Positions 15,491 through 26,631 are shown, counted from the stretch's first letter. The stretch is DNA of 64,000 bases from Bacillus ectoiniformans (GCF_016908875.1 NZ_JAFBES010000001.1:434001-498000), one strand, 5' to 3'. Translations and numbers: made by a program. The notes: generated by a model from the letters alone, not told the origin.

Positions 15491-16423
15491 TCATTTATAA
15501 GAAGCTTTATATTCTGCAAATTCTTTCTCCGAACAATAAACAAAGTGGCCCGGAGCGATCTCTCTCATTTCTACTTGATCTTCACTTGTATATTGATGAT
15601 CCGCCGGGTTATAGGTTTTTCTGATCCGATTTCTTTCGTAGTCCGGGTCGGGAAGCGGAATGGCAGATAACAATGATTGAGTGTATGGATGCATTGGATT
15701 TTTGTATAGCACATCACTTGGTGCAAGCTCGACTAATTTACCAAAATACATGACTCCAATACGGTCACTGATATATTTCACCATAGACAAGTCATGAGCA
15801 ATAAACAAATAGGTCAATCCTTTTTCCTTTTGGAGCTTCTGCATCAAGTTAACTACTTGTGCTTGAATGGATACATCTAGTGCCGAGATAGGTTCATCTG
15901 CTATGATAAAATCCGGTTCTACCGCCAATGCTCTCGCAATTCCTAAACGCTGGCGCTGACCGCCTGAAAATTCATGAGGATATCGATTGGCATGCTCACG
16001 GTTTAAACCAACTGTCTCAAGCAAGGAGTACACTTTGTCCATTCTTTCTTTTTTCGTTTTAGCCAGCCCATGAATATCAATCCCCTCAGCAATAATGTCA
16101 GCAACTTTCATCCGGGGATTAAGGGATGCATAAGGATCCTGAAAAATCATTTGCATTTTGCGGTTAAACTGTTTAAGCTCTGCCTTGGATTTTTTGCCGT
16201 GTACATTCTCTCCATTAAACAGCACCTCACCGTCGGTCGCATCGTACAAGCGAATGATCGATCGTCCCGTGGTCGACTTTCCGCAGCCGGATTCGCCAAC
16301 AAGACCCAGTGTTTCTCCCTTGTAAATATCGAACGAAATATCATCCACCGCTTTGACCATATTCGGTTTGCCTTCATTGAAGTATTGTTTAAGGTGTTTA
16401 ATTTCCAGCAATTTTTCAGTCAT
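15491..16423 (-). CDS. oppF: Oligopeptide ABC transporter ATP-binding protein OppF
   Basis: One of the two ATPases that drive peptide uptake. Walker A GESGCGKST, signature SGGQRQRLGIARAL, Walker B IIADEPISALD and the H-loop AHDLS are intact. The C-terminal Opp/Dpp extension (HPYTQSLLSAIPLPDPDYER) is present. An open frame extends upstream to 16495, but AAGGAGG lies before the ATG at 16423 (MTEKLLEIKHL), giving about 310 residues. One base separates it from oppD. Last gene of the operon. Confidence 0.95.
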   Translation of the reverse strand: MTEKLLEIKHLKQYFNEGKPNMVKAVDDISFDIYKGETLGLVGESGCGKSTTGRSIIRLYDATDGEVLFNGENVHGKKSKAELKQFNRKMQMIFQDPYASLNPRMKVADIIAEGIDIHGLAKTKKERMDKVYSLLETVGLNREHANRYPHEFSGGQRQRLGIARALAVEPDFIIADEPISALDVSIQAQVVNLMQKLQKEKGLTYLFIAHDLSMVKYISDRIGVMYFGKLVELAPSDVLYKNPMHPYTQSLLSAIPLPDPDYERNRIRKTYNPADHQYTSEDQVEMREIAPGHFVYCSEKEFAEYKASYK

Positions 16424-16424
16424 T

Positions 16425-17492
16425 TTATCGTACCTCCTTGACAAGCACCGGTTCTTTAAAGTTCCCTGGCATTGGGCGCAGGTTCTGCTGTACATTCACA
16501 GGAGGTTCAATGGCTGGTGCCTGCGGGTGCAGAAGCCAAGATTTCACGAAGTGTGTATCCGATACTTGATAGACCGGTGGCTCTTGTTCAAAGTCGATCT
16601 GCAGCGCAAATTCACTTCTTAAGGCAAATGCATCACCCTTCGGCGGATTCAATAGATCAGGAGGAGTTCCCGGTATGGCTTGCAGAGCCATTCCCTCATC
16701 AATGTCTAGACTTGGCATTGATGATAACAGCCCCCACGTATACGGGTGACGAGGGTCGTAGAAGATTTCATCCACTGTACCCGTTTCCACAATTTGTCCG
16801 CCATACATGACAGCTACCCTGTCAGCTACATTAGCCACCACCCCAAGATCATGGGTAATAAAGATAATGCCTGTATCAATTTTTTTCTGCAGATCTTTCA
16901 TCAGTTCTAGAATTTGAGCTTGAATCGTCACATCCAACGCGGTTGTCGGTTCATCAGCAATCAAGATTTTCGGGTTGCAGGCAAGAGCGATTGCAATGAC
17001 GACCCGCTGGCGCTGTCCACCGGAAAACTGATGCGGATATTGCTTAATGCGCTGCTCCGGATTCGGCAGACCAACTAGCGTCAATAACTCGATTGCTCGC
17101 TTTCTTGCTGCATCTTTACTCATCTTCTGATGTTTAATCAGCGGCTCCATCACTTGCTTTCCTACTGTCATCGTCGGATTCAAAGAGGTCATGGGATCTT
17201 GAAAAATCATCGAGATTTCTTTTCCTCTTACTTTTTCCATGTCTTTTTCTGAAAGTCTCGCTAAATCCCGACCTTCAAAAAGGATCTGTCCTTCCTTAAT
17301 TCGGCCGGGAGGATTTGGAATAAGTCTCATTAAGGCTTTCGTCGTAACGGATTTCCCAGAACCAGACTCCCCAACAATAGCCAGAGTTTCTCCTTTTTCT
17401 AAGTGAAAATCGACGCCTCGCACCGCTTTGACTTCTCCCGCATGCGTATCGAAGGAGACGTGCAAATTTTGTACATCTAATATTTTGTTCAT
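16425..17492 (-). CDS. oppD: Oligopeptide ABC transporter ATP-binding protein OppD
   Basis: Partner ATPase of OppF. Walker [10 protein letters not shown], signature [14 protein letters not shown], Walker [12 protein letters not shown] and switch THDLGVVA are present, with the OppD-type C-terminal region ([15 protein letters not shown]...). Start is the ATG at 17492 ([10 protein letters not shown]) behind AAGGAG; the longer frame to 17516 contains that ribosome site. About 355 residues. Its stop codon lies inside the ribosome site region of oppF. Confidence 0.95.
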   Translation of the reverse strand: MNKILDVQNLHVSFDTHAGEVKAVRGVDFHLEKGETLAIVGESGSGKSVTTKALMRLIPNPPGRIKEGQILFEGRDLARLSEKDMEKVRGKEISMIFQDPMTSLNPTMTVGKQVMEPLIKHQKMSKDAARKRAIELLTLVGLPNPEQRIKQYPHQFSGGQRQRVVIAIALACNPKILIADEPTTALDVTIQAQILELMKDLQKKIDTGIIFITHDLGVVANVADRVAVMYGGQIVETGTVDEIFYDPRHPYTWGLLSSMPSLDIDEGMALQAIPGTPPDLLNPPKGDAFALRSEFALQIDFEQEPPVYQVSDTHFVKSWLLHPQAPAIEPPVNVQQNLRPMPGNFKEPVLVKEVR

Positions 17493-17515
17493 GGCTGTAT
17501 TCTCCTTCCTCAACA

Positions 17516-18544
17516 TTATTTACGCATTTTCGGATCAAGTGCATCTCGAAGTCCATCTGCGAGCAAGTTAAAGCTTAAAATCAGCAGACTGATGATAACA
17601 GATGGAATGATCAGCATATGCGGATAGACTTGCAAAGATTTAAACCCGTCATTTACTAATGAACCAAGAGATGCTTCCGGCGGACGAATTCCGAGACCGA
17701 TGAAGCTTAAGAATGCTTCTGTGAAAATGGCGCTTGGAATGGTAAACATAGTAGTAACAATAATTGGACCCATCACATTTGGCATTAAATGTTTCCAGAT
17801 CAATCGGCTGTTCGAAGCACCTAACGTACGAGATGCTAAAACGAATTCTTGGTTTTTTAATTTTAAGAATTGACCGCGGACAATCCGAGCCATACTCACC
17901 CAGCCTGTAATAACCATCGCCATTGTGATGGAGAATATACCTGGTTCAAAAATTAAGATAAAAAGAATAACCACAATTAAATGCGGAATACCCATTAAGA
18001 TTTCAATAATACGCTGCATGATATTATCGACACGGCCGCCGTAGAATCCAGAGATTCCTCCATATGCGATTCCAATTATAAAGTCAATAACAGCAGCCAA
18101 GACACCGATGTATATCGAAATACGCGTTCCATACCATGTTCTTGTCCATAGATCTCGTCCAAGATCATCGGTACCAAACCAGTAGGATTCTTTTACGTTT
18201 CTTGCTTCATACATATCAAAGCCGTCTTTATCTTTGCCGTCAAATGGAAGCCAAGAGATATCTGCCAATGCTTCTACCTTAGGCGGCAATTTCGCATGCA
18301 TGATATTTTGTTCTTTATACGTATATTTGTTCATTGAAGGGCCAAAGATGGCCATAAATGTAATAATCGCGATCAAGATTAAGCCAACAATCGCCCCTTT
18401 ATTTCCTTTGAGGCGAAGCCAGGCATCCTGCCAGAAGTTTAAACTGGGTCTGCCAATCTTCTCCGCGTCATGTTCAGGCCGGTCAACTTTTCGAAAAAGC
18501 TCTTGCGGATATTCTGTCTGTGTATTGATGTTATCTGATTTCAT
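17516..18544 (-). CDS. oppC: Oligopeptide ABC transporter permease OppC
   Basis: Membrane permease subunit. A charged cytoplasmic N-terminus precedes the first helix (about residues 52-70, GAIVGLILIAIITFMAIFG). The remaining helices carry the EAA-type loop VLASRTLGASNSRLIWKHLMPN. A long external loop (about 75-135) after the first helix is usual for OppC. Length 342. The ATG overlaps the oppB stop by one base (TAATG), implying coupling. Confidence 0.95.
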   Translation of the reverse strand: MKSDNINTQTEYPQELFRKVDRPEHDAEKIGRPSLNFWQDAWLRLKGNKGAIVGLILIAIITFMAIFGPSMNKYTYKEQNIMHAKLPPKVEALADISWLPFDGKDKDGFDMYEARNVKESYWFGTDDLGRDLWTRTWYGTRISIYIGVLAAVIDFIIGIAYGGISGFYGGRVDNIMQRIIEILMGIPHLIVVILFILIFEPGIFSITMAMVITGWVSMARIVRGQFLKLKNQEFVLASRTLGASNSRLIWKHLMPNVMGPIIVTTMFTIPSAIFTEAFLSFIGLGIRPPEASLGSLVNDGFKSLQVYPHMLIIPSVIISLLILSFNLLADGLRDALDPKMRK

Positions 18545-19476
18545 TATTTCTTCCCTCCTCCACTTATACGGATCCGCGGATCAATCACTCCGTACAGAAT
18601 ATCGACAACGAAGATGATAAAAATAAATAACACACTGTAGAATAGTGTGACGCCCATGATCACAGTAAAGTCATTGGTCATGATGGAGCGGACAAATTGC
18701 TCCCCAATTCCGGGAATTCCGAATATCCGTTCAATGACCAAAGAGCCAGTCATAATATTTACAGCTAATGGACCCAATAACGTTATGATTGGTATGAGTG
18801 CATTACGAACCGCATGTTTAACCATAATCCCCGTGCCGCTGATTCCTTTTGCTCTAGCAAGCATAATATAGTCAGAGCTCAGGACTTCTAGCAGTTCAGA
18901 TCTCATGTAACGGGCAACCGTTGCGATAACAAATACGGATAAGGCAATGGTCGGCAGAACCGTATACTCAAAGCCTTCCCATGCAGCAACTGGAAAAAGC
19001 TGATATTGAACAGCTAAATAATATTGAAGGAATCCTGCAAAAACGAACGATGGGATGGATATTCCCAAAACAGCGATAGTCGTAGCTCCATAATCAACAA
19101 TAGTATTGTGTTTTAATGCAGCTAAGACGCCTAGAATGATTCCAACAATGGTTCCTAATATGATGGCCTGCAAACCTAAATGTGCAGAAGGACCAATTCG
19201 TTCAGTAATCATTTTAGTAACCGAACGATTATCATATTGGAAGGATAAACCTAAATCACCTTGGAGTAAATTCGTCATATAATTGACGTATTGAACAGGG
19301 AGAGGGTCATTTAAGCCATATTTGTCTAAGATGATTTCTTGCTGTGCCGGGCTTAATTTCTCTTGATTAGTTAGTGGCGATCCTGGCAGGAGCTTCATAA
19401 GGAAGAAGGTAATCGTTGCAATAATCAGTAGTGTGATAAACATATATATTACTCGTTTAATGGTGTACTTTAACAT
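18544..19476 (-). CDS. oppB: Oligopeptide ABC transporter permease OppB
   Basis: Membrane permease subunit paired with OppC. Six helices are expected. The first is at residues 9-30 (VIYMFITLLIIATITFFLMKLL), and the EAA loop is LARAKGISGTGIMVKHAVRNALIP near 203-226. Length 310. ATG follows AAAGGGGGG. A strong hairpin separates it from oppA, which is commonly used to make the binding protein in excess over the membrane subunits. Confidence 0.95.
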   Translation of the reverse strand: MLKYTIKRVIYMFITLLIIATITFFLMKLLPGSPLTNQEKLSPAQQEIILDKYGLNDPLPVQYVNYMTNLLQGDLGLSFQYDNRSVTKMITERIGPSAHLGLQAIILGTIVGIILGVLAALKHNTIVDYGATTIAVLGISIPSFVFAGFLQYYLAVQYQLFPVAAWEGFEYTVLPTIALSVFVIATVARYMRSELLEVLSSDYIMLARAKGISGTGIMVKHAVRNALIPIITLLGPLAVNIMTGSLVIERIFGIPGIGEQFVRSIMTNDFTVIMGVTLFYSVLFIFIIFVVDILYGVIDPRIRISGGGKK

Positions 19477-19559
19477 AGATAGCCCCCCTTTGATTTCGGG
19501 TGTTTCGACAAGTTTCGATAAATTTTCTTTTTATTCAGATTTTTTGTCCCTTTTCAGGG

Positions 19560-19600
19560 AAAAAGGAGAGCATATGCCGATTAGCATATCTCTCCCTTTT
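19560..19600 (-). terminator. Hairpin between oppA and oppB (partial terminator)
   Basis: GGAGAGATATGC and GCATATGCTCTCC form a long stem followed by TTTTT on the minus strand. Placement between oppA and oppB fits a read-through terminator or an RNA stabiliser that raises oppA transcript levels. Confidence 0.8.
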
Positions 19601-19619
19601 TTATTTCAGCAAGCAATAC

Positions 19620-21269
19620 TTATTTGATTTCTGTCCATTTGAAAGAGAAATCGGCTCCCACTTTATGGATTAAGATACCATCCACATGCGGCGTTCTTAA
19701 GTAAGCTCTTGATCTTTGATAGATAGGAGCAATTGCTGCATCATCTTCTAAAAGAATCTTTTCAGCTTTTACTAAAGCATCCCAGCGCTTTTCAGGCTCT
19801 AAAAGTAAAGTTGTTTTAGAGTCTTGAATTAATTTATCAAATTCTGGATTTGAGTAACCTTGCTGGTTGTGTGCACCGTTTGTGACAAACATATCCATGA
19901 ACGTCATCGGATCTAGATAATCTGGACCCCATCCGCCAAGAGATACTTCATAGTTCATTTTTGTTTCAAGATCTAGCTTTTGTTTAAACGGCTGCTGCTT
20001 AATGTTTACAGTTAAGCCTTCAAGGTTTGTTTCAAGCTGTTCTTTTAAATATTCGCCTACTTTTTTAGATACATCATCATCATAGTTTAAAAGCTCGATC
20101 GTCACTTGGTCTTGGCCAAGAGCTTTCTTTGCTTTTTCCCAATGATCTTTTGCTTTTTTCGCATCTGTTTTCAAGTACTCGCCGCCAGTTTCACGGAAGT
20201 CTTTCCCGTCTGGACCTTCAACAAAGTCTTGAGGAACAAAGTAGTTAGCTGGTTTAGATCCATTATTTAAAATAACGTCGGTAATACCTTTCTTATCAAA
20301 GCCCATTGCAATGGCTTTTCTTGCATCGACATTCTTAAGAGCTTCATTTTTTGTTTGGTTCATACGCAAGAAGAAAAGAGTTGCTTCTTGGTGATTGAAG
20401 AATCCTTCGTTCTCTTTGTACTTATCAACGAATTCAGAGGACAATTTGATTTGATCTACATCGCCGCTCTCGAAAAGGTTTACGTCTGTTTGTGTATCTT
20501 TTACAATTTTTGTATTGATTTGTTCAAGTTTAACTGTTTCTGCGTCCCAGTACTCTGGGTTTTTCTTCATAACGAACTTGTCTTCATGTTTCCATTCAGC
20601 CAATGTAAACGGTCCATTGTATACCGTTGTATTGGCTTCAAGACCAAATTGATCGCCTTGCTCTGTTACAAACTTTTCATTTTGAGGCATGAATGTACCA
20701 AATGTTAATAATTCTTTAAAGTAAGGAACAGCATTTTCCAGCTGAACTTCAAGTGTTTTTTCATCAAGTGCTTTAACACCTAGTTCTTCCGGCTTCATTT
20801 TGCCTTCATTTACTGCTTGCGCATTTTTAAGATCGTACATTATGTACGCATACTCTGCAGCTGTATCAGGATTAAGCGCTTTCTTCCATGCATATTCAAA
20901 GTCATTCGCTGTGACAGGGTCACCGTTAGACCATTTCGCATCTCTGATTTTGAACTTCCATGTCTTACCGTCTTCGCTGACTTCAGGCTCGCCTTCCGCC
21001 ATACCGTCAGTCGCCTTGTCATCTTTGTCCAAACGGTAAAGACCTTCCATTGTGTTATTTAATACATTAAAAGATACCGCATCTGTTGCTAAAACAGAGT
21101 CCATAGACGGGATGTCTTGTGTTTCTGTTAATTTCAAAACGTTTTCTTTCTTACCAGAAGTTTTTTCTCCGCCTTCTTCTTTCTTTTCACTACCGCCGCC
21201 GCAAGCAGCTAAGAAAGTGCTCATTGCAAGCAAAAGTACGAGAAAAAGTGCAAAACTTTTCTTTTTCAA
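19620..21269 (-). CDS. oppA: Oligopeptide-binding lipoprotein OppA
   Basis: Solute-binding protein that captures peptides outside the membrane and hands them to OppBC. The signal peptide ends in the lipobox LAAC, with lipid-modified Cys23 followed by a Gly/Ser/Lys/Glu-rich linker. The SBP family 5 signature region is present (WKFKIRDAKWSNGDPVTANDFEYAWKK..., near 100-130). Length 549. Starts with TTG behind GGGGG. Expressed from a sigma-A-like promoter with a cre-like site farther upstream. Confidence 0.96.
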   Translation of the reverse strand: MKKKSFALFLVLLLAMSTFLAACGGGSEKKEEGGEKTSGKKENVLKLTETQDIPSMDSVLATDAVSFNVLNNTMEGLYRLDKDDKATDGMAEGEPEVSEDGKTWKFKIRDAKWSNGDPVTANDFEYAWKKALNPDTAAEYAYIMYDLKNAQAVNEGKMKPEELGVKALDEKTLEVQLENAVPYFKELLTFGTFMPQNEKFVTEQGDQFGLEANTTVYNGPFTLAEWKHEDKFVMKKNPEYWDAETVKLEQINTKIVKDTQTDVNLFESGDVDQIKLSSEFVDKYKENEGFFNHQEATLFFLRMNQTKNEALKNVDARKAIAMGFDKKGITDVILNNGSKPANYFVPQDFVEGPDGKDFRETGGEYLKTDAKKAKDHWEKAKKALGQDQVTIELLNYDDDVSKKVGEYLKEQLETNLEGLTVNIKQQPFKQKLDLETKMNYEVSLGGWGPDYLDPMTFMDMFVTNGAHNQQGYSNPEFDKLIQDSKTTLLLEPEKRWDALVKAEKILLEDDAAIAPIYQRSRAYLRTPHVDGILIHKVGADFSFKWTEIK

Positions 21270-21326
21270 CTCAATGACCCCCTTACAATAATATATCTTC
21301 TAATTTTTCAGAAGATTGCATTACTA

Positions 21327-21356
21327 ATTATATAATAGTTCTTAATTTTTTTGCAA
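21327..21356 (-). promoter_or_regulatory. Sigma-A-type promoter of the opp operon
   Basis: Minus strand: TTGCAA (21351-21356), 18-bp spacer, TATAAT (21327-21332). The predicted transcript begins with a 7-bp stem-loop, ahead of an untranslated leader of about 50 nt. Confidence 0.7.
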
Positions 21357-21468
21357 TAATTATTTTATATTTTATTAACAATTTTGTCACAATTAAAACA
21401 GTTCACCAACTTAGGCTAATACGCCTATTCCACTGCAAAACTTTTTTACTGAATACCAATTCACCGCA

Positions 21469-21482
21469 TTAAAGCGCTTTCA
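21469..21482. promoter_or_regulatory. cre-like site (CcpA) upstream of oppA
   Basis: TTAAAGCGCTTTCA differs from the consensus TGWAANCGNTNWCA at one position and is nearly palindromic. It lies about 110 bp upstream of the oppA -35 and about 130 bp upstream of the trpS-side -35, so the controlled gene and the sign of the effect are unclear. Confidence 0.5.
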
Positions 21483-21613
21483 TACCCAATGTTTGTAATA
21501 ATATAAATTTGATTATTGTTTTCAAAGAATAGTAATTAATTTGTCCATTTTGAATTTTAAGGATATTTCTTACTATATATATGATCTGAGATTTTCCAGC
21601 CGCTTTTATACAG

Positions 21614-21642
21614 TTGAACGAATCCCCCTTTTTCGCTATACT
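21614..21642 (+). promoter_or_regulatory. Sigma-A promoter of the DUF3899-trpS pair
   Basis: TTGAAC (21614-21619), 17-bp spacer, TATACT (21637-21642). It lies about 38 bp before the first start codon, leaving no room for a T-box leader. Confidence 0.7.
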
Positions 21643-21679
21643 TTGTTTGTTTCAATCACATGAAGGTCGGTGAACATTA

Positions 21680-22060
21680 ATGAAACCTCTTCTATTAGGA
21701 CTCATGATCATTGGATTAATTCTCGTCACCTCACTTGCAGGTTCACTCTTTCTTGACCCCTTCTTACTAAGTTTTCTCAATATCTCTTTTTTTATTTCAC
21801 TTTTTGTCACGATGCTGGGGGCTAGTTTATTTGTGGTAGAAAAAGGATTTTTCAATGGAATCACTTACAGCTTTAAACGTTTACGAAGATCTTCGTCTGA
21901 AGGAAAGTATATTTCCCAATTCGATTCACTCGATGATACAGAAGACATTCATATCGAGCACCCCAAACAAAGAATCTACAAGTGGACATACCCGTTGTTA
22001 GCTGGAGGAGGCTTCATAGCCGTACTGGATATCCTCATTGCTTATTTCTCGGTATCTTGA
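21680..22060 (+). CDS. DUF3899-type membrane protein
   Basis: A 126-residue membrane protein. Two adjacent hydrophobic segments fill residues 3-52 (LLLGLMIIGLILVTSLAG and LLSFLNISFFISLFVTMLG). A charged cytoplasmic stretch follows (about 65-98), and a last helix lies near 105-125. It resembles the DUF3899 family as I remember it; no function is known. ATG follows AAGGTCGGTG. It is 57 nt upstream of trpS with no terminator between, so the two are probably co-transcribed. Confidence 0.72.
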   Translation: MKPLLLGLMIIGLILVTSLAGSLFLDPFLLSFLNISFFISLFVTMLGASLFVVEKGFFNGITYSFKRLRRSSSEGKYISQFDSLDDTEDIHIEHPKQRIYKWTYPLLAGGGFIAVLDILIAYFSVS

Positions 22061-22096
22061 AAGTTGCGTGCCATTTGTTTATAATTTTTACCATGA

Positions 22097-23104
<1,008 letters not shown>

Positions 23105-23114
23105 TCAAAGCAAA

Positions 23115-23146
23115 AAGGAAGGGAGTCTCCCCTTCCTTTTTTTATT
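23115..23146 (+). terminator. Terminator of trpS
   Basis: AAGGAAGGG, a short loop, CCCTTCCTT and seven T. Confidence 0.9.
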
Positions 23147-23900
23147 TGGTTGATTCATTTACTTTTGTGTCCATTTCTACTTCCCATAGCTTTTCAAAAA
23201 ATGGCTGGCCTTTAATTAAGTTCTCACAAAGCCTCTGGTGGCTAAGTGTCCACCCTTCCTTTACTTCACCATAGAACATATCTTTCGCTTCTTCAAAATT
23301 CATCTTTTGAATCTGTTTATACTTATCCGGAGCCCATTCCGTATACCAATAGCGGATTTCTGCTGTATTTTTGGATGAAAACAGCTGGTCAAGCGCCATA
23401 AACAGCAATTGTTTCAACTGTCTTTCTTTTCGGGTTAAACCATTCACATAGTCAGGATTTAAAGAAAGGATATGATAATCCTTATTTTGAACACCTGTCT
23501 CAAAGTCGTAGTGAGTTGCCGTATAGTTTCGAGTCATTTCATAGACAAGCTGTTCCTGCCGCGGTACAAGTCGGCTTTTTCGAACAGGAATGCCATAGCC
23601 CATTGTATCTACCGCTAGAATACCTGTCCCATCTGAGACAACAAAGCAGTATTCGAGCTGCACTCTTTCATGATTCTTTCGTAAAAACGCTTTCTTTTTT
23701 ACATCCTCTAGGAGTTGCTTCGGCAGTTCCGCAAGGTCATTCTCAATATAATGAAATAAGTTTTCTTCTATAATTACTACAGGAACTTGATCCAATAATT
23801 CAATTGCATCATCTTTGCGCCACTCGTGAAAATGGCAAATGTTATAACTGTTTTCTTCCCCTTCGAACCAATTCACCCAGACATCATGAAGATATAACAT
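23142..23900 (-). CDS. yjbA: YjbA-like protein (UPF0736 family)
   Basis: Soluble protein of about 252 residues with no recognisable catalytic motif. The N-terminus [24 protein letters not shown] is characteristic of YjbA of B. subtilis. Function unknown. A longer frame starts at 23915, but its first codons are the ribosome site AGGAGG, so the ATG at 23900 is the start. It converges on trpS, as its B. subtilis counterpart neighbours trpS. Confidence 0.85.
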   Translation of the reverse strand: MLYLHDVWVNWFEGEENSYNICHFHEWRKDDAIELLDQVPVVIIEENLFHYIENDLAELPKQLLEDVKKKAFLRKNHERVQLEYCFVVSDGTGILAVDTMGYGIPVRKSRLVPRQEQLVYEMTRNYTATHYDFETGVQNKDYHILSLNPDYVNGLTRKERQLKQLLFMALDQLFSSKNTAEIRYWYTEWAPDKYKQIQKMNFEEAKDMFYGEVKEGWTLSHQRLCENLIKGQPFFEKLWEVEMDTKVNESTK

Positions 23901-23993
23901 AATGAACCTCCTCACTTCTTCAACTATTTGTCTAAAAGTATGGGCAAAATCGAGTAAAAATATTCCTTTATCGGCTTATATTTCTTTATCCTT

Positions 23994-24200
23994 TCATCGC
24001 TTTGAAGGAATTAAAGTTGAGAAAGTCAGGAGAAAAACCCCTGCTACTAAGAAATAGCACTCTGTCCTTCCGGCAATGTAAGCAAAGTACTCTTCCATCG
24101 TTAATCCCGCTGCTAGTAAATTTAAATACATGATACAGCTAACTCCGCCTATGACTGAAAGTCCAAACCCTAGTAAAAAAAAGAACAGTCTAATTGCCAT
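23994..24200 (-). CDS. Small membrane protein, 68 residues
   Basis: Two likely membrane helices, residues 4-31 (RLFFFLLGFGLSVIGGVSCIMYLNLLAA) and about 46-64, separated by a short polar loop (MEEYFAYIAGRTE). ATG follows AAAGGACG. It sits between yjbA and fabF in its own space, with no gene overlapping. B. subtilis has an unrelated-looking small ORF (yjzB) nearby; I do not claim identity. Probably real, function unknown. Confidence 0.6.
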   Translation of the reverse strand: MAIRLFFFLLGFGLSVIGGVSCIMYLNLLAAGLTMEEYFAYIAGRTECYFLVAGVFLLTFSTLIPSKR

Positions 24201-24272
24201 GTACTTCGTCCTTTTAACTATTTTTTTTGGTATCTGCTTGTCCTATATATGTATGATTTAATTAAAAAAACA

Positions 24273-24317
24273 TGCAAAAAAAGAGTAAATAAAGAGCCGC
24301 AGCCATTTATTTACTCT
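24273..24317 (-). terminator. Terminator of the fabH-fabF operon
   Basis: Perfect 12-bp stem AGAGTAAATAAA (24282-24293) with TTTATTTACTCT (24306-24317), followed on the minus strand by T. Confidence 0.92.
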
Positions 24318-24333
24318 CTTCTTTTATTATTTA

Positions 24334-25581
24334 TTAGTTACCTTCGTTCCATTTCTTCAAGGCAATGGTAGCGTTATGTCCGCCGAAGCCAAGTGAATTG
24401 CTGATTGCGACTTTAATATCCTTTTCAACTGCTTCATTTGGAAGATAATTCAGATCACATTCTGGATCAGGTGTTTCTAAATTGATTGTTGGAGGCATGA
24501 TGCCATTCTTAAGCGCCATTGCAGTAAAGATCGCTTCGATTCCGCCTGCTGCTCCAAGCAAATGACCTGTCATAGATTTTGTTGAACTGATGGATAATTT
24601 GTGTGCATAGTCGCCAAACACTCGCTTAATCGCCATCGTTTCAAATTTATCGTTGTATGGCGTGCTTGTCCCATGAGCGTTAATATAGTCGACATCTTCA
24701 GGAGCTAAGCCGCCGTCTTCAATCGCTAATTTCATCGCACGAGCGCCGCCTTCTCCGCCTGGTGATGGTGCTGTAATATGGTGGGCATCCCCTGTTGCGC
24801 CGTATCCAACGATCTCGGCATAAATTTTTGCCCCGCGTTTCACTGCATGCTCCAACTCTTCTAAAACCATAATGCCTGCGCCTTCACCCATGATAAATCC
24901 ACTGCGGTTAGCATCAAATGGACGGCTGGCTGTTTTCGGATCAGGATTAGTAGATAATGCTGTGTTGGCACAGAAACCTGCCATGGACATTTGGGTAATT
25001 GGAGCTTCAGCACCGCCAGTGATCATTGCGTCTGCATCACCGCGCTGAATGACTTTAAATGCGTCTCCAATCGAGTTCGTTCCTGTCGCACAAGCTGTTA
25101 CCGTACATGAATTGACCCCTTTTGCACCCAGGTAAATCGAAACTTGTCCAGCTGCCATATCAGGAATCATCATTGGCACGAAGAATGGGCTGACACGTCT
25201 GTAGCCGCGCTCCATAAATGTTTTATACTGCTGCTCAAATGTTTCCATTCCGCCAATTCCAGAACCAACCCATACACCAATGCGCTCAGCGTTTGATTCA
25301 TCAATGGTTAAATCAGCATCTTCAACAGCCATCTTCCCTGCTGCCACCGCATATTGCGTAAAGCGATCCATCTTACGCGCGTCTTTTTTATCAAAATACT
25401 GCTCAGGATCAAAATCTGTAATTTCAGCGGCTACTTTCGCCGGGTAATCATCCGGATTTACTCTTGTCAGCGGTTTAATTCCGCTTACTCCTTTAATAAC
25501 ATTTGACCAAGCTTCTTCTAATGTGTTTCCTACAGGCGAGATAATTCCAAGCCCCGTAATTACTACTCTGCGCTTTTCCAT
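24334..25581 (-). CDS. fabF: Beta-ketoacyl-ACP synthase II
   Basis: Elongating condensing enzyme of type II fatty-acid synthesis; it adds malonyl-ACP to acyl-ACP. Catalytic Cys164 lies in TACATGTNS, and the two histidines lie in INAHGTSTP (near 304) and [11 protein letters not shown] (near 341). Length 415. ATG follows AAAGGAG. It lies 51 nt downstream of fabH with no terminator between, so it shares the FapR-controlled promoter. Confidence 0.97.
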   Translation of the reverse strand: MEKRRVVITGLGIISPVGNTLEEAWSNVIKGVSGIKPLTRVNPDDYPAKVAAEITDFDPEQYFDKKDARKMDRFTQYAVAAGKMAVEDADLTIDESNAERIGVWVGSGIGGMETFEQQYKTFMERGYRRVSPFFVPMMIPDMAAGQVSIYLGAKGVNSCTVTACATGTNSIGDAFKVIQRGDADAMITGGAEAPITQMSMAGFCANTALSTNPDPKTASRPFDANRSGFIMGEGAGIMVLEELEHAVKRGAKIYAEIVGYGATGDAHHITAPSPGGEGGARAMKLAIEDGGLAPEDVDYINAHGTSTPYNDKFETMAIKRVFGDYAHKLSISSTKSMTGHLLGAAGGIEAIFTAMALKNGIMPPTINLETPDPECDLNYLPNEAVEKDIKVAISNSLGFGGHNATIALKKWNEGN

Positions 25582-25632
25582 GATTCCACTCCTTTAATAA
25601 TATAACCAAACGGTTTTCCTATCTATATGGAC

Positions 25633-26565
25633 TTATCGTCCCCATCTCATGGCAATGGCGCCCCAGGTTAACCCGCCGCCGAACCCTACCATGACTAATA
25701 AATCATCGTCTTTAATGTTGCCTGCTTCGATTTCCTCCATAAAGGTTAACGGTATGGAGGCCGCTGATGTATTTCCATATTTATTAATTGTGACTGACAT
25801 TTTCTCTTTCGGGAGGTTCAATCTTTCCCTTGCCGCCTCCATAATTCGGATATTCGCTTGATGAGGCAGGAGGAAATCTACATCTTCCTTTTGATATCCT
25901 GCTTTTTCAATCACGTTTACACATGATTCCCCCATTTGGCGCACAGCGAATTTATAAACTTCACGGCCGTTCATTTTGACGAACTCTTCTTGATACAAAT
26001 GCTTTAACCCAGAACCGTCTGCACCAAGTTCAAATGAGAGAATCCCTCTTCCTTCTGATACTTGTCCGACAACAGCCGCTCCTGCTCCATCTCCAAACAA
26101 AACAGCGGTATTACGGTCATTCCAGTCGAGGATTTTAGATAGCTTTTCTACACCTACCACCAGCACATATTTATACGTGCCAGTTTCCACAAATTGCTTA
26201 GCTGTAATTAAACCATACATAAAACCTGCACATGCTGCACTAATATCCATGGCTGCTGCATGTTTGGCTCCAATTTGATCTTGAATCATGCAGGCAACTG
26301 ATGGAAATCGGTAATCAGGAGTAACGGTGGCTACTAGAATTAATCCAATATCTTCTGGTGATATCCCAGCCTGTTCAATTGCTTTCTTAGCAGCTTCCAC
26401 TCCCATATCAGACGTTTCAATATCGTCTCCAGCTATTCTTCTCTCTTCAATTCCAGTGCGTGAACGAATCCATTCATCTGATGTATCCATTACCTTTTCT
26501 AAGTCATGATTGGTGACAACCTTTTCAGGAACATAGCGTCCCATTCCAATTACCCCAGCATTCAT
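25633..26565 (-). CDS. fabH: Beta-ketoacyl-ACP synthase III
   Basis: Initiates fatty-acid synthesis by condensing acyl-CoA with malonyl-ACP; Bacillus enzymes favour branched primers. The Cys-His-Asn triad is visible: Cys112 in [10 protein letters not shown], His in [10 protein letters not shown] and Asn in KYGNTSAAS. Length 310. ATG follows AAGGGG. First gene of the fabH-fabF operon, next to comZ-med as in B. subtilis (fabHA). Confidence 0.97.
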   Translation of the reverse strand: MNAGVIGMGRYVPEKVVTNHDLEKVMDTSDEWIRSRTGIEERRIAGDDIETSDMGVEAAKKAIEQAGISPEDIGLILVATVTPDYRFPSVACMIQDQIGAKHAAAMDISAACAGFMYGLITAKQFVETGTYKYVLVVGVEKLSKILDWNDRNTAVLFGDGAGAAVVGQVSEGRGILSFELGADGSGLKHLYQEEFVKMNGREVYKFAVRQMGESCVNVIEKAGYQKEDVDFLLPHQANIRIMEAARERLNLPKEKMSVTINKYGNTSAASIPLTFMEEIEAGNIKDDDLLVMVGFGGGLTWGAIAMRWGR

Positions 26566-26614
26566 AAAGGTTTCCCCTTCTTTCGACTTCTATTTATATA
26601 TGTACTATCAATTA

Positions 26615-26631
26615 TTATGACTTGGTACTAA
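26615..26631. promoter_or_regulatory. FapR operator of fabH-fabF
   Basis: TTATGACTTGGTACTAA matches the FapR consensus TTAGTACCTRGTACTAA at 14 of 17 positions, with one half-site perfect. It overlaps the end of the -10 and the transcription start. FapR, released by malonyl-CoA, is the known repressor of this operon in B. subtilis. Confidence 0.8.

Larger units (their letters stand above)
21270..21679. other. 410-bp control region between oppA and the DUF3899 gene
   Basis: No gene. It holds the oppA promoter (21327-21356), a stem-loop at the predicted 5' end of the oppA transcript (ATCTTCT...AGAAGAT, 21295-21316), a cre-like site (21469-21482) and the promoter of the DUF3899-trpS pair (21614-21642). 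The DNA between them is very AT-rich. Confidence 0.7.
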
